Assembly (NCBI GenBank): GCA_013399115.1
Contig: VXAA01003915.1
Location: 49,380-113,379, forward strand
Direction: 5' to 3'
Source of the DNA: Anseranas semipalmata
Taxonomy: Eukaryota > Chordata > Aves > Anseriformes > Anseranatidae
Length of the DNA: 64,000 bases
Below the pieces are notes generated by a model, which made no database searches, was not told where the DNA came from, and worked only from the letters and a program-made list of their open reading frames with translations. Shown piece after piece: positions 11,191 through 23,769 of this stretch; positions within the stretch are counted from its first letter, which is position 1, and each line of letters begins with the position of its first letter. The translations under genes and the position numbers were made by a program.

Positions 11191-14100
11191 TATTATGTGT
11201 GTGGAGGGAGGCTTTTGCCTGAAGCAGGAGGTCTTTGGGTCACTGCTTTGGATCTGTGGCTGTGGTTGGTTATTTTGGGGACTGGGAAGTTTAGCTGCCA
11301 AGTGTTGTGCAACACCCTTTGGGACACTGTGGGTGAATTATTTGATGAGTTGTTTTGAATAACTGCAATTTATTTGCATAAAACTGTTGAAACTTGATTT
11401 AAAGAAAGCCATGTAAATATCCATGCGTTCAGTAGCGCAACGAATTCAGCCCTCCTATCAGCAGGGTGAAGCAGTAAGTATTCCCTGTATCCTGCTCTAC
11501 AAGCATTTCACAGCCCTGTTGGAGAGCAGTGGGGAAAGTGGAGCCTTCCCTAGGAGCAGAGGGGCATGCCAGGCTGTTTGGCCAGGTAACTGCAGGCCCC
11601 TTGCTCTCGTGAAGTCAGCTGGCCATGGTGCAAAGGCTGCATCCTGTGTTTTGTCTCCAGCAGCAGGCGTGGCTGGTGTGAACTTGGTCACTGTGACACT
11701 TGTTTGTTCCATTTCACCAGGAGAGGGTGTTGGGGCATGGTGAAATGTTCTACTGGAGCTGGGCATCTGCATCTCATTCCTGTCTGCAGTGATGCTCTTC
11801 AGCCTGCAGAGAGCTTGTCTGTAAAATGGGTCAATAGCAGTTGGCTCACCCAAATGTTTGGGATGTGTCCTTCACTGTTAAAGGGAAGGTGCCAAAAGAA
11901 ATGTTAAGCATCATCAGTGCAAGAGCTGAGGCAAAGAGTCACGGCTCCTCTGTGGAGGCTCAGAGACTGCGATGATGGAGGTGTTTCTTGGTGGAGAGAG
12001 AAAGAGGTTTAACCCCTGATGACCATACATCTGAACTAGAATTTTCTCATTAACATTTTATGCTTTTGTTTCTCTGACTTCCAGCTGGACATGCTAATAA
12101 GTGCATTTAACACATAAATGGGAACTCCATTTTATTGTTACCCATCAGGATCACTCTGGGGTCTCCAATATCCTTGCATAATTTGGTGATGCTCCTCCCC
12201 ATCCCTGTCCAACACAAGAGCCAGATTTGTGGAAGGGCTCGCTGGACATTGTCTCACATCCACAGAAAGCAGACACAACCTGGATAACGACCCTTGGGTC
12301 CCTGTTGGGAGCTTTCTCCTGCAGCATTTCTGTGCCCTGTGCTCTGGAATAGTTGTTCCTGTGCTTTCTGTTTCCTGAGACGAGCTGTAGGACCCAGGGT
12401 TGTTTCTGTGGCTTCTCCTTTTCCAGCTCCCTGCAGGCAGGCTGTGAAAGCCTTCTCTGCTGGAGCCAGGCTGGAGGTGGGGAGGCACGAGCACTGCAGC
12501 ACGAGGGGCTGGAGCAGGTTTCAGCAAGGGGCTTGGCACAGCACGAGCCACACCCTGCTCACAGACTGGCTGCACTGGCTGAAGTGGAAATGTTCCTCGC
12601 TGTTGCTTTTTCTGCTTAACAACCTCCTTTCTTGCTATGCCTCTGCCTTCAGTCTGTTTGGCAACTGCTGCTTTGCTGCCTCCCCGTCCCACATCTTTGC
12701 TTTCTGGGCAAAATGTGCCCAGAGAAGGAGCAGCCACCGCAGCCCCAAGAGTGGATCAGCTGGGAGGGGCAGTGGGGCTGCTCGGGCTGGGACTCAAGGC
12801 CAGGAGACCCAATGGGTTGGCGGACTACAGGGCCTACATAAATTCTAGTGAAATGCATGGAGGAAAACTTGGAGTAAGCAAGGCATCAAGGATATAACAG
12901 GTACATTTTCCTTGGGCTAGACTGTCAAAAGAGGTATTTCTCTTGTCTTTCTGAGCTCTGTCCCCTAAATGGTTGCACACTTGTAGTTGCCAGAGGTTTT
13001 GCAGCTCGAAGGTTCAACCATAGCTCCGAGCTGGGAGCTGAAAGTTTCTTCACATCCAATACAGCACGGAGCAGATTTCATGGATCCTCAGAGGGAAAGT
13101 GCTTGCAAAGCATCCTGCACTGGAAGCATGATCCTGCTTGGGCATGCAATGAGGAGCTTGGGAGCAGGCACAATCTTGCTCTATCTACTTTAATTTTTTT
13201 TGGAGAGAAGACATGAGGGCAGCCCTCCCTCTCTCCTTGCTTGTGCTTAGAGGGCAAAGTGAACATAATTGAGCCATAATTCACAGTTACTGGTAAGAAA
13301 GCATGGGCCACAGTATGAGAAGCAGTATTGGAGCTTTATATTACATCTATCTCCAGTGGAGATTATTTTTATTAAAATCTGGGTTGATGGAAAATTCTGA
13401 GATTAACTTCATTTTTAATGTATGGTTCTCTGTGGATCAGCCCCAAAAGAGGTTTCCTGCTGTCTCCAGCTGCCGAGCTGTGTTCCTGTACCCAGCAGCA
13501 CTGTGACCAGATACCCAGTGTGCTGAAGGTGCCCAGTTCGAAATGAATGTCCAAAGTTATTTGTCAGCATTTGCAAGAAAAAGTAGATATGAAATCTTAG
13601 GTGAAAAAAAAAAAAACACAAATTGTTGGAAGTTTACAGTAAAAATGAACAGTGCTGCAGACCCACTTATTCCCAAAACCTCTGCCACCTCTATTTGCAT
13701 ACAAGGAAAATATGCAAACACACATCTGGCAGTGTGAGCAGAGGAAGGGTGACTGCCCGGAGGAATTTGTCACCACACTGTGGGGCTGGCAGGGAAGCGC
13801 CCCACAGCAGGGAGTGCAGCCCCCTCCCCATGTGTCTGTCCCCCTCCTTCCTGCGGCAGCAACCCCTCACTGAGCCTTGTGTGCACCTCCGAGCAGCCCA
13901 GCTCTGTCCCGCTGCAGCCACGCAGTGCCCAGTGGCTGCCACTGGGCTGGTGCCACTGGGCAGTGGGAGCAGCTGCTCCCACTGGGGGTGCCTGGTGCCG
14001 GCATGCGTGCCCACATGTGGGCTTGGTCACAATGATGGAAGCATCCTGCAGGACTGGTGTCTGCATGCACAGACATCTGCACTCGCAGGGGCTGCACATC

Positions 14101-17100
14101 ATCCTGTCTGGGCCAGGAAATCCTCTTTTAGTGGAATTGGTGTGAGCTGCTCCACAGGTAAGGGCTGAAGCCAGTGCGGTCCCCTGCCTGATAACACTGG
14201 GGATTGTGAAGGTGTCCCACACCCATGGGAGAGGGAGAGGCCAGGGCCAGCTGTGCCAGGTGCCATGGGAAGGACAGCTTCTGCAGACACAGCCTCGGGG
14301 GCAATACCAAGGAGCTGTAACAAGGTGGATGGCTGCCCCAGGGCGCAGGGTCCTGCTGCAGGCAGTCAACAGGGAGTTGGGCACAGGCTCACCAGTGCGG
14401 GGCTGACTGCAGGGTGCATGCTGTCGATGAGATCTGCCAACGAAATCTGCTATCTGTCCTTGCCTGCACCTGGCCAGGGTGGACATTTGTGCCCGGTCAG
14501 GATGCTGGCACTGGCCTTGACCCCTCCGTGGTCTTTCTGGTGGCTCTCGGGAGGAAACAGCAATTGGCATCCATATCCTGGAGCCCTGGGAAGTGCAACC
14601 ACCCGGCAGTGCCAGAGGACATGGTGCTCCCGGTCACACACAGGGGCCAGGCTGCATCTCTGCTCCTGCTGCTGCCTCTGCCCTGTGTGCCTGAGCCTGC
14701 TCTGTCTCTCAGTGCTGGCATGGCGCCTGTGGGGACCTCAGGAGCATCCCTTTGCTAATGGCTTGGTGGTGGCTGTTGATGACTATGGATCTGCTAATGG
14801 ATTACTTCTAGGTTCATCTGAGCATATGTGTGGAAGGAATGGGGACTCTGCCCTTGGACCTGTTCCCTGATCCCACTACCATCTGCAAATGCTGTGCCCA
14901 TGGGAGGGAGCATGGGGACGTCCTCTCTCCTGTTGGGTTGGCTCACCCCACAGTGCAGCCTCAGCTCCCTCTGTGCTGTTCATCCCCTCCCTTGCTACAC
15001 TGATTGAATTGTAATAATAAATTTACACAGTAACATTTCGTAAAGTACCTGCTGTTAGAGCCCTTTGTTGCCCACGTTTCCCAGAGATTTGGTATAGCGT
15101 ATTAGGGCATGCTGCTTGTTTCTGACTACAGTTTTATCAGGCATGGTTGAGGTGACTCATGGTGTTTTCTCCCCAGGTTTGGAGGAAGACTGGGACGCCT
15201 GCATGCAGCCAGCGTGCTGTCCGCAGGCTGGCTCCTAATCCACCGCCTCACTGTGTTATCGGCACCCTCCCTCTGGCTCTAAATTGCTTTCTTGCTGTCC
15301 CCATCATTTCTCAGGCTGCGGTTAGAGTTTGTGAATCATACACCTTAAAAACGAATATCTACACAGGTGCTGAAGAAACATAATTGAAATTAATTCTTTC
15401 TTGGTGTCATGTGGAACACAGCAGAAGTTAACATAAAAAGGCTTTAAGAGGGAGGAATTGGACTGCATCATCTACAGCTCCACAGATGAGTTTGTTGCCC
15501 AACACCATGCTGTCTGTCTCTATCTGTGTCAAGGTTTTATGCATTTAGCTAGAGAGTATATTTTTTAAAACTTGGAGTGTTGTGCATGGCTATGTGGATG
15601 GACAGATTGTGCAAGTCAATTGTGTGAAGGTCCATCCTGCTGTAGTGGTGGGATTTTGTCAATGGGCAGAGTTTGGCAGTACATTGTAGTTGCAAATCTG
15701 TAGATGTTCAAACTTGGATTCACCAAATCTCTCATAGAGGCTGGTTCTAGGGTGGGTTTCCTGCTTTTTCTCCATCTCTTATTGTGCCTTGTCCCAGATA
15801 TTTTTATGGCAATGTGGACTTTTTTCTAGAACTTTGGGCCACTTCTCTACTGTCTCCTTCTTGTCATAGACAGAAAAGGGTTGTGAAGCGGCATTATCTT
15901 TGTTAAACATATTAATGTACGTGGAAAAAGCAGACAAAGCTTTCCCAGCCAGAATAGTGACTGGTGGGCCTGAAACATCTCCCATTTTTGTTAGCTGTGT
16001 CAGATGATTTAGCAAAAGAGAGCATTTCGTGCTTTATACCTGGACTGTCATATAGCCTTAGGTGGCAAGAGCAGTGCTGCCTTTGCCAGAAAAGCACAGG
16101 ATAGTTCTGGGAGATGTCCTTCCTCACTGTGGCCTATGGCACCTAGCCACAGAGCTGTGGAGCTCCAGCTGTGAGTGAGTTATAAGTGTGAAAATCCAGT
16201 TTGTTCGTTTGTTGTAGTCAGAGTGTCAGGATGGTGCCTGCGTGCACGCCCAGGGCATGTGAACTGCCAGTTCCTCAGTGTGTCCCAGGTGTCCCACAGC
16301 ACCTTCTGCACCCCTGCAACCATGGGCTGGCTCGCAAGCAGGTGATCTCCATACCTTAACCAGTATTTCCAACTCCTGGGGGCCTGTGTTTGCAGAGGCT
16401 TTGGAGGATTTGTTCTCAACACGGTTTATGAAGATTCCTGATCTGGGAAGGAACGCTGTGGTTTTTGTTCACCCAAATCCACTTTACATGGTGGGTAAGC
16501 TCAGAGTGAGAACATGAGGTTTATGCTAGGAGAATAAAATGTTAAATCCTAGATTACAAAGGGAGCAGTGCAGTTACAAAAGAAATAACAGCGCACAGAT
16601 TTAGAGTATATCTTGCATTTACTTTTTTTTTCTTATAGCTACACTCAGCTGAGTTTTCTGCCTGGCAGTGTTCTGCCTCAAAGCTGCTTATGTGAGCACC
16701 TTCTGATGCAGAAATCTTGATTTCTTATTTATACTTTTTTTCCAATTAGCTTATACATACACAAAATTTCAACGCTTGTCCTACACCTATTCTCTACTGA
16801 TGATGGGACCTCTTTATATTGTGACCTTGCATTTAGTTGTTTGTTTCTTTAAAAAGAATCCCAGCAGAAGCATATTTCAGAAAAAGCATCTCTGAACACC
16901 AGAGCTTCTCCTGCTTCATCCCCTACTTTTTTGTTTCTTTTTTCAAAGAGTCCATGAAATTAGAATCATAAACTTGTAATTTGCAGATTACATAGTAAAA
17001 TGTTTCTGGCATTGTTTTCAGTTTGGCTTTCAATCTACTAGCAGTTTATGAAGATTTGGTATTATGTGATGTTACATACTGTTAGCCCCAGGGATGCTGT

Positions 17101-17754
17101 TTGAGATTTGCTTTGCCTCAGAGCAGTATTCCCTTCTCAGGGGTTCACAAATTGAGATTTTAGCTTTCATTTAACCAGGGCTTGGCCAATTAATTACTAG
17201 GGTGAGGAATAAGGCCCCCAGGTGCCCTGTGAAGGTGGCTGAGGATGGGCGGTGGGCTGCTATACCTGTGGTGGCTTTGGCCCTGGGGGAGGAGGAAACT
17301 CACCTGTGTTTCCTTGCACTGCCTGTGCCCTGCTATCACCAGCACCTGGGAACATGAATTAAGGAAGTTCTGTCAGGAGAGAAAACGGGATGGGTCACCA
17401 CAACCCTGATAAACAGGGTTAAAAGCAAGTGGTTGAGTGCTTTTTAGTCCCTGTTGCTGGCTTGCATTTGTGCTTAGTGAAGAGTCTAGCGAGATCTGAG
17501 ATTTCCCATTGCTTTGGGAAACCTGCTTTGGGGACCTGTATACAGTGAGTGCTCTGGTCTGGGCTCATCTTGAGCCCAGTGTGATCCCAGGGGTTTCCCT
17601 GAAACAGAGACAGAGATGATGGTTGCTCCAATGGTGAATAAAATATGGGACTGAAGAGTAGGCACTTGCTGCTGATAATTGAGTCCAAGGGACCCTACTA
17701 ATTTTTCCTGTAGCTTTGCAGCAACCTTAATTGGTCATGCTGGCTTATGGATGC

Positions 17755-17880
17755 ATAATTGTTAGGACACTGATACTTATTTATGGTAATAGCCAGGGTC
17801 TCATTTGTGATTAGTGTCAATATGCTAGGTGTTGTATAAACACATGCAAAGACAAATTTTCCAGGCTACAAATGTTCTTG
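17755..17880 (+). repeat. Ancient sauropsid interspersed repeat fragment
   Basis: Core strings CAGGGTCTCATTTGTG and TGCTAGGTGTTGTATAAACA (about 17795-17845), followed by ACATGCAAAGACA, resemble a degraded copy of a repeat common in turtle and crocodile genomes. In that repeat, 'gggccccattgtgctaggcg' is followed by 'ctgtacaaacacatagtaag'. Length and order of the matching blocks agree, so I prefer relic repeat over unique DNA. The family name is uncertain. Confidence 0.45.
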
Positions 17881-19707
17881 TTTCTGTTTTCCTGGTTAAA
17901 GTTACATTTCAGTATATTGTTTTTTTCGCAGTTAGTATGTTCCATAAAAAATGGTATGCAGGAACATTGATATACTTTTACTAATAGAACTATAAATTAT
18001 TTATCTCTGTACAACACTGTAGTGATCCATTAAAGTAATAGTTGTGTTTAATATTTGTTTTATTAATCTTTTCTTCTGTCAATCACTTCAGATTAACTAA
18101 GCTGTTTTCTAAATTCCTTTCATTCTTTTTGGTATTTTTTTTTATATATACTGAAGTGTCCTAAAACTAATGCATCATCTTAAATGCATTTACTTCTGTT
18201 GTTGTGTAATGCCTTTGCAATGTGGCTCCAAATCCAAGAACCATAACAATTAAAAGATCTGGTAAGCATTTTTCTAGCCTAACTTGTCACATTGATATTT
18301 ATTCTTAATCCAGTCTAGCTCAAATATCCCAAGAAAGCAGGTTATTTGTTTGTATGGAAGATTACAGCACAATTTGCTATCCTTGGCTGTTGGGAAGAGG
18401 CATTTCTGATGTTGTCTTCTTTTCATCATCTACTATCTGTCTGAGGTTTTAGTGTGGTGTCAGTCACTGTGCCATGTTAGTACAGGAAAGTTGTACATCA
18501 GCGAGTGCATTGCATTTCTCAGTCCAAGGCCTGGCTAAGGAATTGCTCTGGGAGCTGGGCTCTCTGGTCCAGCACAACAAGCTGCGCATAAATTAACTCG
18601 CATCAGAGAGAATTAAGTGTAATGGAGCTCTGTTTGGATCTCCTTCCAACTTCTGCTCTTTCCTGTGATGACCTGGAAAAGCCTGTGCACCCCATTATCC
18701 CAGCAACTGGGACTGTGGGCATTGAGCTGCCTTTGCACATGGGTAGGGTCTGCTGTCCTACTGCCCGTCACTGGTGGCTTGAGCTGCCCAAGGTGGCCTC
18801 AGGGGGCCAGGTGCTTAAGCTGCAGATGGCTTTCCTGTGGCTGCCCATGGGCTGATGCCAGTGCTGCTCTTGCAGGTCTCTGTAGAGGGATTGCTGTGCT
18901 TGCAGCTGCCACAGCGACCATGGGATTGCTGCTGCAGAAGGAAGCCATCTATGTCCTCCAGGACTTACTCTGGGCACTTGCAGTGCTCCTGCGGGAGGGC
19001 CCTGTCTGTCCTTGTGCATCTGGAGTAGGGATGCCAGGCTGTGCTTTTTTAGAAAGAACAACAAAGCAGATGGAGCTGGGAAATGAGGAGCAAAAGGGCT
19101 CCATGCTACCTTCCTGGTCATTAGATGCTTTGCCATCCAGACCATCCTGCAAAACAAATTTGAGTAGCCCTGAATGTGCCCTTCTTTGCACAGAGCAGGA
19201 AAGCAGCATGGATCGCTGATCCTCAGCTCTAAGGGCTGGATCGCAGTCCTGGAGCCACTTCTCATTAGCACAGCAGTGCTTCCTGACAGCATGGGTCTAC
19301 AGGTGGCCTCCACTCCTCCCCTCTGTCCCCGCTTCTTGCTGGGGCTCTGAGCACCTCCTTCCCCTTGGGCAGAGTGGGAGGTGTGCCCTGCTCCCCTGCC
19401 CTTGGAAAAGAGGGGAGCGTGGCACCCAGAAATGCCCCTTCTCTTTGATTGCGCCCAGCAGGATGTGACAGGTTATCATACTTCTGTGCTGGGGAAATGT
19501 TCTTTGGGAGCCTGGCTGTCCAGTGGGACAGTGTAAGGTGTGATGGAGGTGTGCAGAGGTGCTCCCCATGGACCCTTCGAAGTGCTGTGGTCACAAACTG
19601 TGTGACCCTCAGGGCAGGACCTGCATATTGGCTTGCACCAGAAACAGCCACATGCCAGTGGAGGGAATGAAGAAGCTGTGTCCTTCCTGTGGACGCAGGG
19701 GTCTGTA

Positions 19708-19810
19708 GACAGAATCACAGAACCATTTAGATTGGAAAAGACCTCCAAGATCATCCAGTCCAACCTATAACCTAACACTACCAAGTCCTCCACTAAACTG
19801 TGTCACTGAG
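19708..19810 (-). mobile_element. CR1 LINE 3'-end fragment
   Basis: AGAATCACAGAACCATTTAG at the left edge is the reverse complement of a CR1 3' terminus. It is followed by the diagnostic antisense 3'UTR words TTGGAAAAGACCTCCAAGAT and CCAGTCCAACCTATAACCTA. CR1 copies are usually 5'-truncated, and this one retains only about 100 bp. No ORF remains. Confidence 0.85.
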
Positions 19811-19897
19811 CTCTGGAGTTGTGGCAGTGCTTTGTCTTCAAGCTTTTACCTCGGTACTAGCCTTGCCCAGGCCTGAGCTGACTGCTCACACTTGCTG

Positions 19898-19937
19898 TTT
19901 TTTTTTTTTTNTTTTTTTTTTTTTTTTTTTTTTTTTT
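19898..19937. repeat. Poly-T tract of 40 with one undetermined base (N at 19911)
   Basis: Thirteen T, one N, then 26 T. The N shows the consensus was unresolved here, so true length is uncertain and probably polymorphic. It lies ~90 bp beyond a CR1 tail but on the 5' side of that element, so it is not that element's own tail. Confidence 0.9.
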
Positions 19938-19939
19938 CT

Positions 19940-22900
19940 CCTGAGATCACTGCAGGTGTTTACCAGCAGCTCAAACTAAATGGTGTTTCTTCCCACTGCT
20001 CATGCTTGTTGGTTGAAGCACAGATTGATTTAGAGACTGGTGCTCCAAATGAAGCTGAACTAGAGCTGAGTGGGGATAATCTGTCTTCCCTTTTCTATGA
20101 TCTAACAGAGGGCATTTTTCCACGTTTCTTTTTTTCTCCTCCCCATTATTACTTGCAAATGTGTAGGTCATTATCAGACTTTGCAACTTGTATAGTTTCT
20201 CTCCTCTACCGAGTATGTGTGTGTGGAGTTTTACAAAACAGGATTAATCTTTGCTGAGCCTCATCTTCTAGAAACATGTCACATTTTGTGGTATACTTCC
20301 TGCTAATTTAGGATGCAATCATTATTAGCAACATCTTATTTCCTTTTGATATCTTTGTTGTTTGATTCACCCCAGATGCCATTTAACCTCATTCCTCCAT
20401 TTAGGTGTTTGACATTATTTATTGTTGTTACTATTCTGGCTGAGGGCTGAAGAACGGTATGATAGTGGCATATCCAAGACAATTTTGAGAAATTAAAATC
20501 ATGCAAACAAGATGTCATGAAGCAATATTAAACACTGCTTCTAAAATATGTAATCTACTCCATTCCCATGGTCCAAGAATTTTATAATTCTCAACATAAA
20601 GGAAACTGCTGTCAGTGTGTTAGAAGTCATGTTTTTCCTGATGATACTAGTTTTATTAAAACAGTCCATAACTGCTTTTGGCCTATAGCTTGGTTTTGCT
20701 ATAGACCACTGGTTTTCTAAATGTGTCCTGACTTTCACAGGTCATTGGCATCATTAAAGGCTTCGTTGATTAAGTAAACAGCCAGCTAACCTAACAAAAT
20801 CCTCCTCCCTGTGTCTGATTGGCTCTTCCTTCTTACTGATTTATCGATGGAAATTCATGCTTTGTTATACCACTGCTTTACAAAATTGACTTGCAGAACA
20901 AGCAGGGCCAGGAAAGGGAGTGGTGCTGGAGGCTGCAGACCACAGGCGCAAGCAGCCGCGCATGCTTGGGATGGGACCACGCGCCCTGTGTGGGGTCAGG
21001 AGGGCGGAGGCCATGCAGACATGGGCAATCTGTGGCCGGGTACCAGAGGGGAGAGCACAGCATCTACCAATGGATGGGAAGAGGTTGTAGCACAAATGTG
21101 TGGTGGGAGGTTGTGAGAGCAGCAGTAACTGCTTCAGCAAAACAGAGACGTTTTCCTTCTCTTCCCTTAGTAATGCCCTGGCATTAATTTTCCATGTAAG
21201 GAGGTGAAATAGTTGTTGCAGGGGAAAAAAAGGGAAAGCAGAGTCAAGGTTGTGCTGTCAGCTGTCCCAGGGATGTTGGGGCAAGCGCGGAGGCTCTATA
21301 AGCTGCTCTGTAGTGCTGCCAGAGGCTGAGGACCTCTGGAGTCAGGCACAGATGCTAAATTTAACAGTAACAGCTTAGATCACCTCCTTTTGGAGAACAC
21401 GCTTACCTCTGATACTGCCTAGTTCTGTAGGATTTTCACTGAATTGCTATATTCTGGGCTAGCTAGTCTGCAGATACATGCATTGTGAAATATTTTGAGC
21501 AAAATACTAATATATATTCTAGTTAGCTGGAATTAAGGCACCTGCTTCAGGCTGGACTTAATGTTGTTAATTATGGATGTTTGTAACAATGTAAAATGAT
21601 TTGTGAAATGTTTTATTTGGTGACAAATAAAATATTCTTTTTCCTCTATATATTTGTTAATGTTCATACTTCTGTTGACCTCCTCCTTTTCCTTCTTAGT
21701 GTTGTTGATGAAAGCTCTGCATACTCTCCTTAGAGTTTCAACAGTGTTCATTTAATTGATGTCCTTGTTTTAGATTGCCTTAGACCAACAGTAATGTATG
21801 GATAAGATTTTTCATGGTTATTTTTTTTCTTGCTGAGAAGACTCCCTTGAACATTAAGAAGTTGCAATTTCTATATAGCAGTCAGACCATTTTTAGTCCA
21901 CTGTGTTTTCCCAGGTTCATTTATGGGATATGTTCAATTGTTGTCTCTTTCTTCATGGGGTTGCTTTGGAGTTTTTTGTACTTTTTGTGCCGTTGTGACC
22001 AAAGTAATTGCATCCTGCCTCACGGTCATTTTCTGTGGGAGGCGTGATATAAATTTCCTTATAGACCCAAACAAATCTGCAGTATTTAAATGCAGCAGCC
22101 TGCAAACTCTGCAGTTGCTAATAGAAGCAAAGTGCTAATTTTTTTAACTGGGTAAAATATGGAAGTAAGGTAGTCAATATAAGCCCTTTTAATACTATTT
22201 AACTTACCATTAACTTCAGTTTATTTGACAACTTGAAATTCCTTTGTATGGCAGAATTTTTCTTGAAAACATGGTAATATTGTAGAAGTTGCTATGTGTG
22301 AACCTCGAGGCCTTGGTTGCCTGGGAACAGTCAAGCTTTTGGGCTGCCGTTGGGTGGCTGCCAATGCTCAGCGTGTTGGACAAATACTGGCTGAATCGAT
22401 CATCAGAGGAGTGGTTAATAAATTTATCAACGTTGTCACTATTCGTTTTTAATTAAAAGCCACGGAGTAGAGGAGCATGCCTCTTCCAGCGTCAGCCCTT
22501 GCCTGCCAGCTGACGCTGCGGCAAGTGTCCCTGCTCACCTGGCACTCAGGATGCTCCCCTGCGAAGGGGTGGGAGGGCAGCCGGAGGTGGCAGCCCCTTG
22601 ACAAGTCCAGCTCAGCCATAGGGGTTGTGTGAGGGTCCCTGCAGAGCCACTGCGGGGGTCTGCACTGGGACTCCAGGCACAGCAGCCTTGCACCTGATGT
22701 CTCTGTAACAGAGGAGAGTGTGGCTGTGCCAGCCTGGGTACCACCTATACCCGTAGATGTTTGGTCCATCTGGAGCTCAGGGCAGAGCTTGGCAAGGAGT
22801 CAGTAGCAGAGACGAAGAAACAAACTGAATTAACAGCATAAAGTGTTGGGGATGTTTCACAAAAGAATGGATCAGCAGGTGAGTGCTGAAGCAAACTGAT

Positions 22901-23760
22901 TTAAAAAAAAAAACAGTAGGTAATTATTGAAGGAATTTTAAGTATGGAGCGGATGAGTAGGTAGTAATAATGTGCATTTTCTTTTCACTCAAAACAGTTA
23001 TTAAATCAGGGAAAAGAGATTAGCAAGAAGTATTTGTTGACACTAAAGCTTTTGCTGAGGATGTCTTCAATGTGGAAAGTTAACAACCAATAAACTTATA
23101 TGTGGTACAGTAGTTATACTGTTGATCGAAAACAGGAAAATTAAACACCTGGAAAATAATTTCTGATAAGATTTAACCATTGAATTTTTAGAACCTCATG
23201 TCTCCCTAATCTATTTTTGTTCTTTAATAAAAGAGAATGGATATGAGAGATGACTGAGAGGATTTACCAAGATTTCAAAGTAGCTTGATGAAAATGCTTC
23301 TGAAATGTCTTTAGAAGTTGCATGTGGAGAGAAGAAGAGTTGCAATGCCCTGAATGTCAAGTGAAGAGATTGGCTTGGGAAAACATGGAAAAAATGATGA
23401 ATTCTTGTCTTCAGAGGAGTTTGTCAGGATGCTGAGGGGCAGGAAGGAAAATACCTCAAAGTTTGTTCAGAGAATAATTTGAAGAGGAACATAGCAAAGC
23501 AGGCAGCATGCAAGTTTGATGACACTGGGTTCAGGCCACCAGCGTCCTCCAGGGTCCTGTCTGGAGTAATAGACAAAACTGTGGCTCTTGGACAGGCAAG
23601 AACAAATGCTGGAGGGTTGGAGCAAAGGATGGGCAAACAGTGACGCCTCCCCAGAAAACTCTTCCAGCCTAAGCCAGCAGTTATTCCAGGGGCTGGGCCA
23701 GAGGTATTGTACTTGATAACCCCATCACTGATGTCCCTTTCAGGAAATTGTAGTATTATA
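19940..23760 (+). other. SHANK3: SHANK3 5' intron, 19.9-23.8 kb, no supported gene
   Basis: Mostly AT-rich intron with one GC-rich patch at 20890-21070 and another at 22480-22740. A short open frame at 22294-22452 is discussed in findings. No CR1, LTR or conserved exon was recognised in this stretch. Confidence 0.6.
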
Positions 23761-23769
23761 TTTTGAATG

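Larger units (their letters stand above)
10041..19700 (+). other. SHANK3: SHANK3 5' intron, 10.0-19.7 kb, old repeats and no supported gene
   Basis: A small GC-rich patch with several CpGs (10070-10350) is followed by AT-rich DNA (10400-11400), mixed DNA with GC-rich islands (12300-12830, 13750-14900, 18600-19690) and AT-rich stretches (16500-17200, 17700-18350). The GC-rich patches generate long overlapping open frames on both strands that match nothing I recognise. Two overlapping minus-strand open frames at 15779-16127 are noted under findings. A poly-A run lies at 13604-13616. No exon of SHANK3 was found. Confidence 0.6.

Noticed and set aside
13770..14570. 266-codon minus-strand open frame
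   Set aside because: It is in a GC-rich patch with equally long frames on the opposite strand, is rich in Cys/His/Pro/Arg, has no recognisable domain and no promoter or splice context.
19892..20257. Open frame starting in the poly-T tract
   Set aside because: It begins with poly-Phe from the homopolymer and includes an undetermined residue. The rest has no similarity to known proteins.
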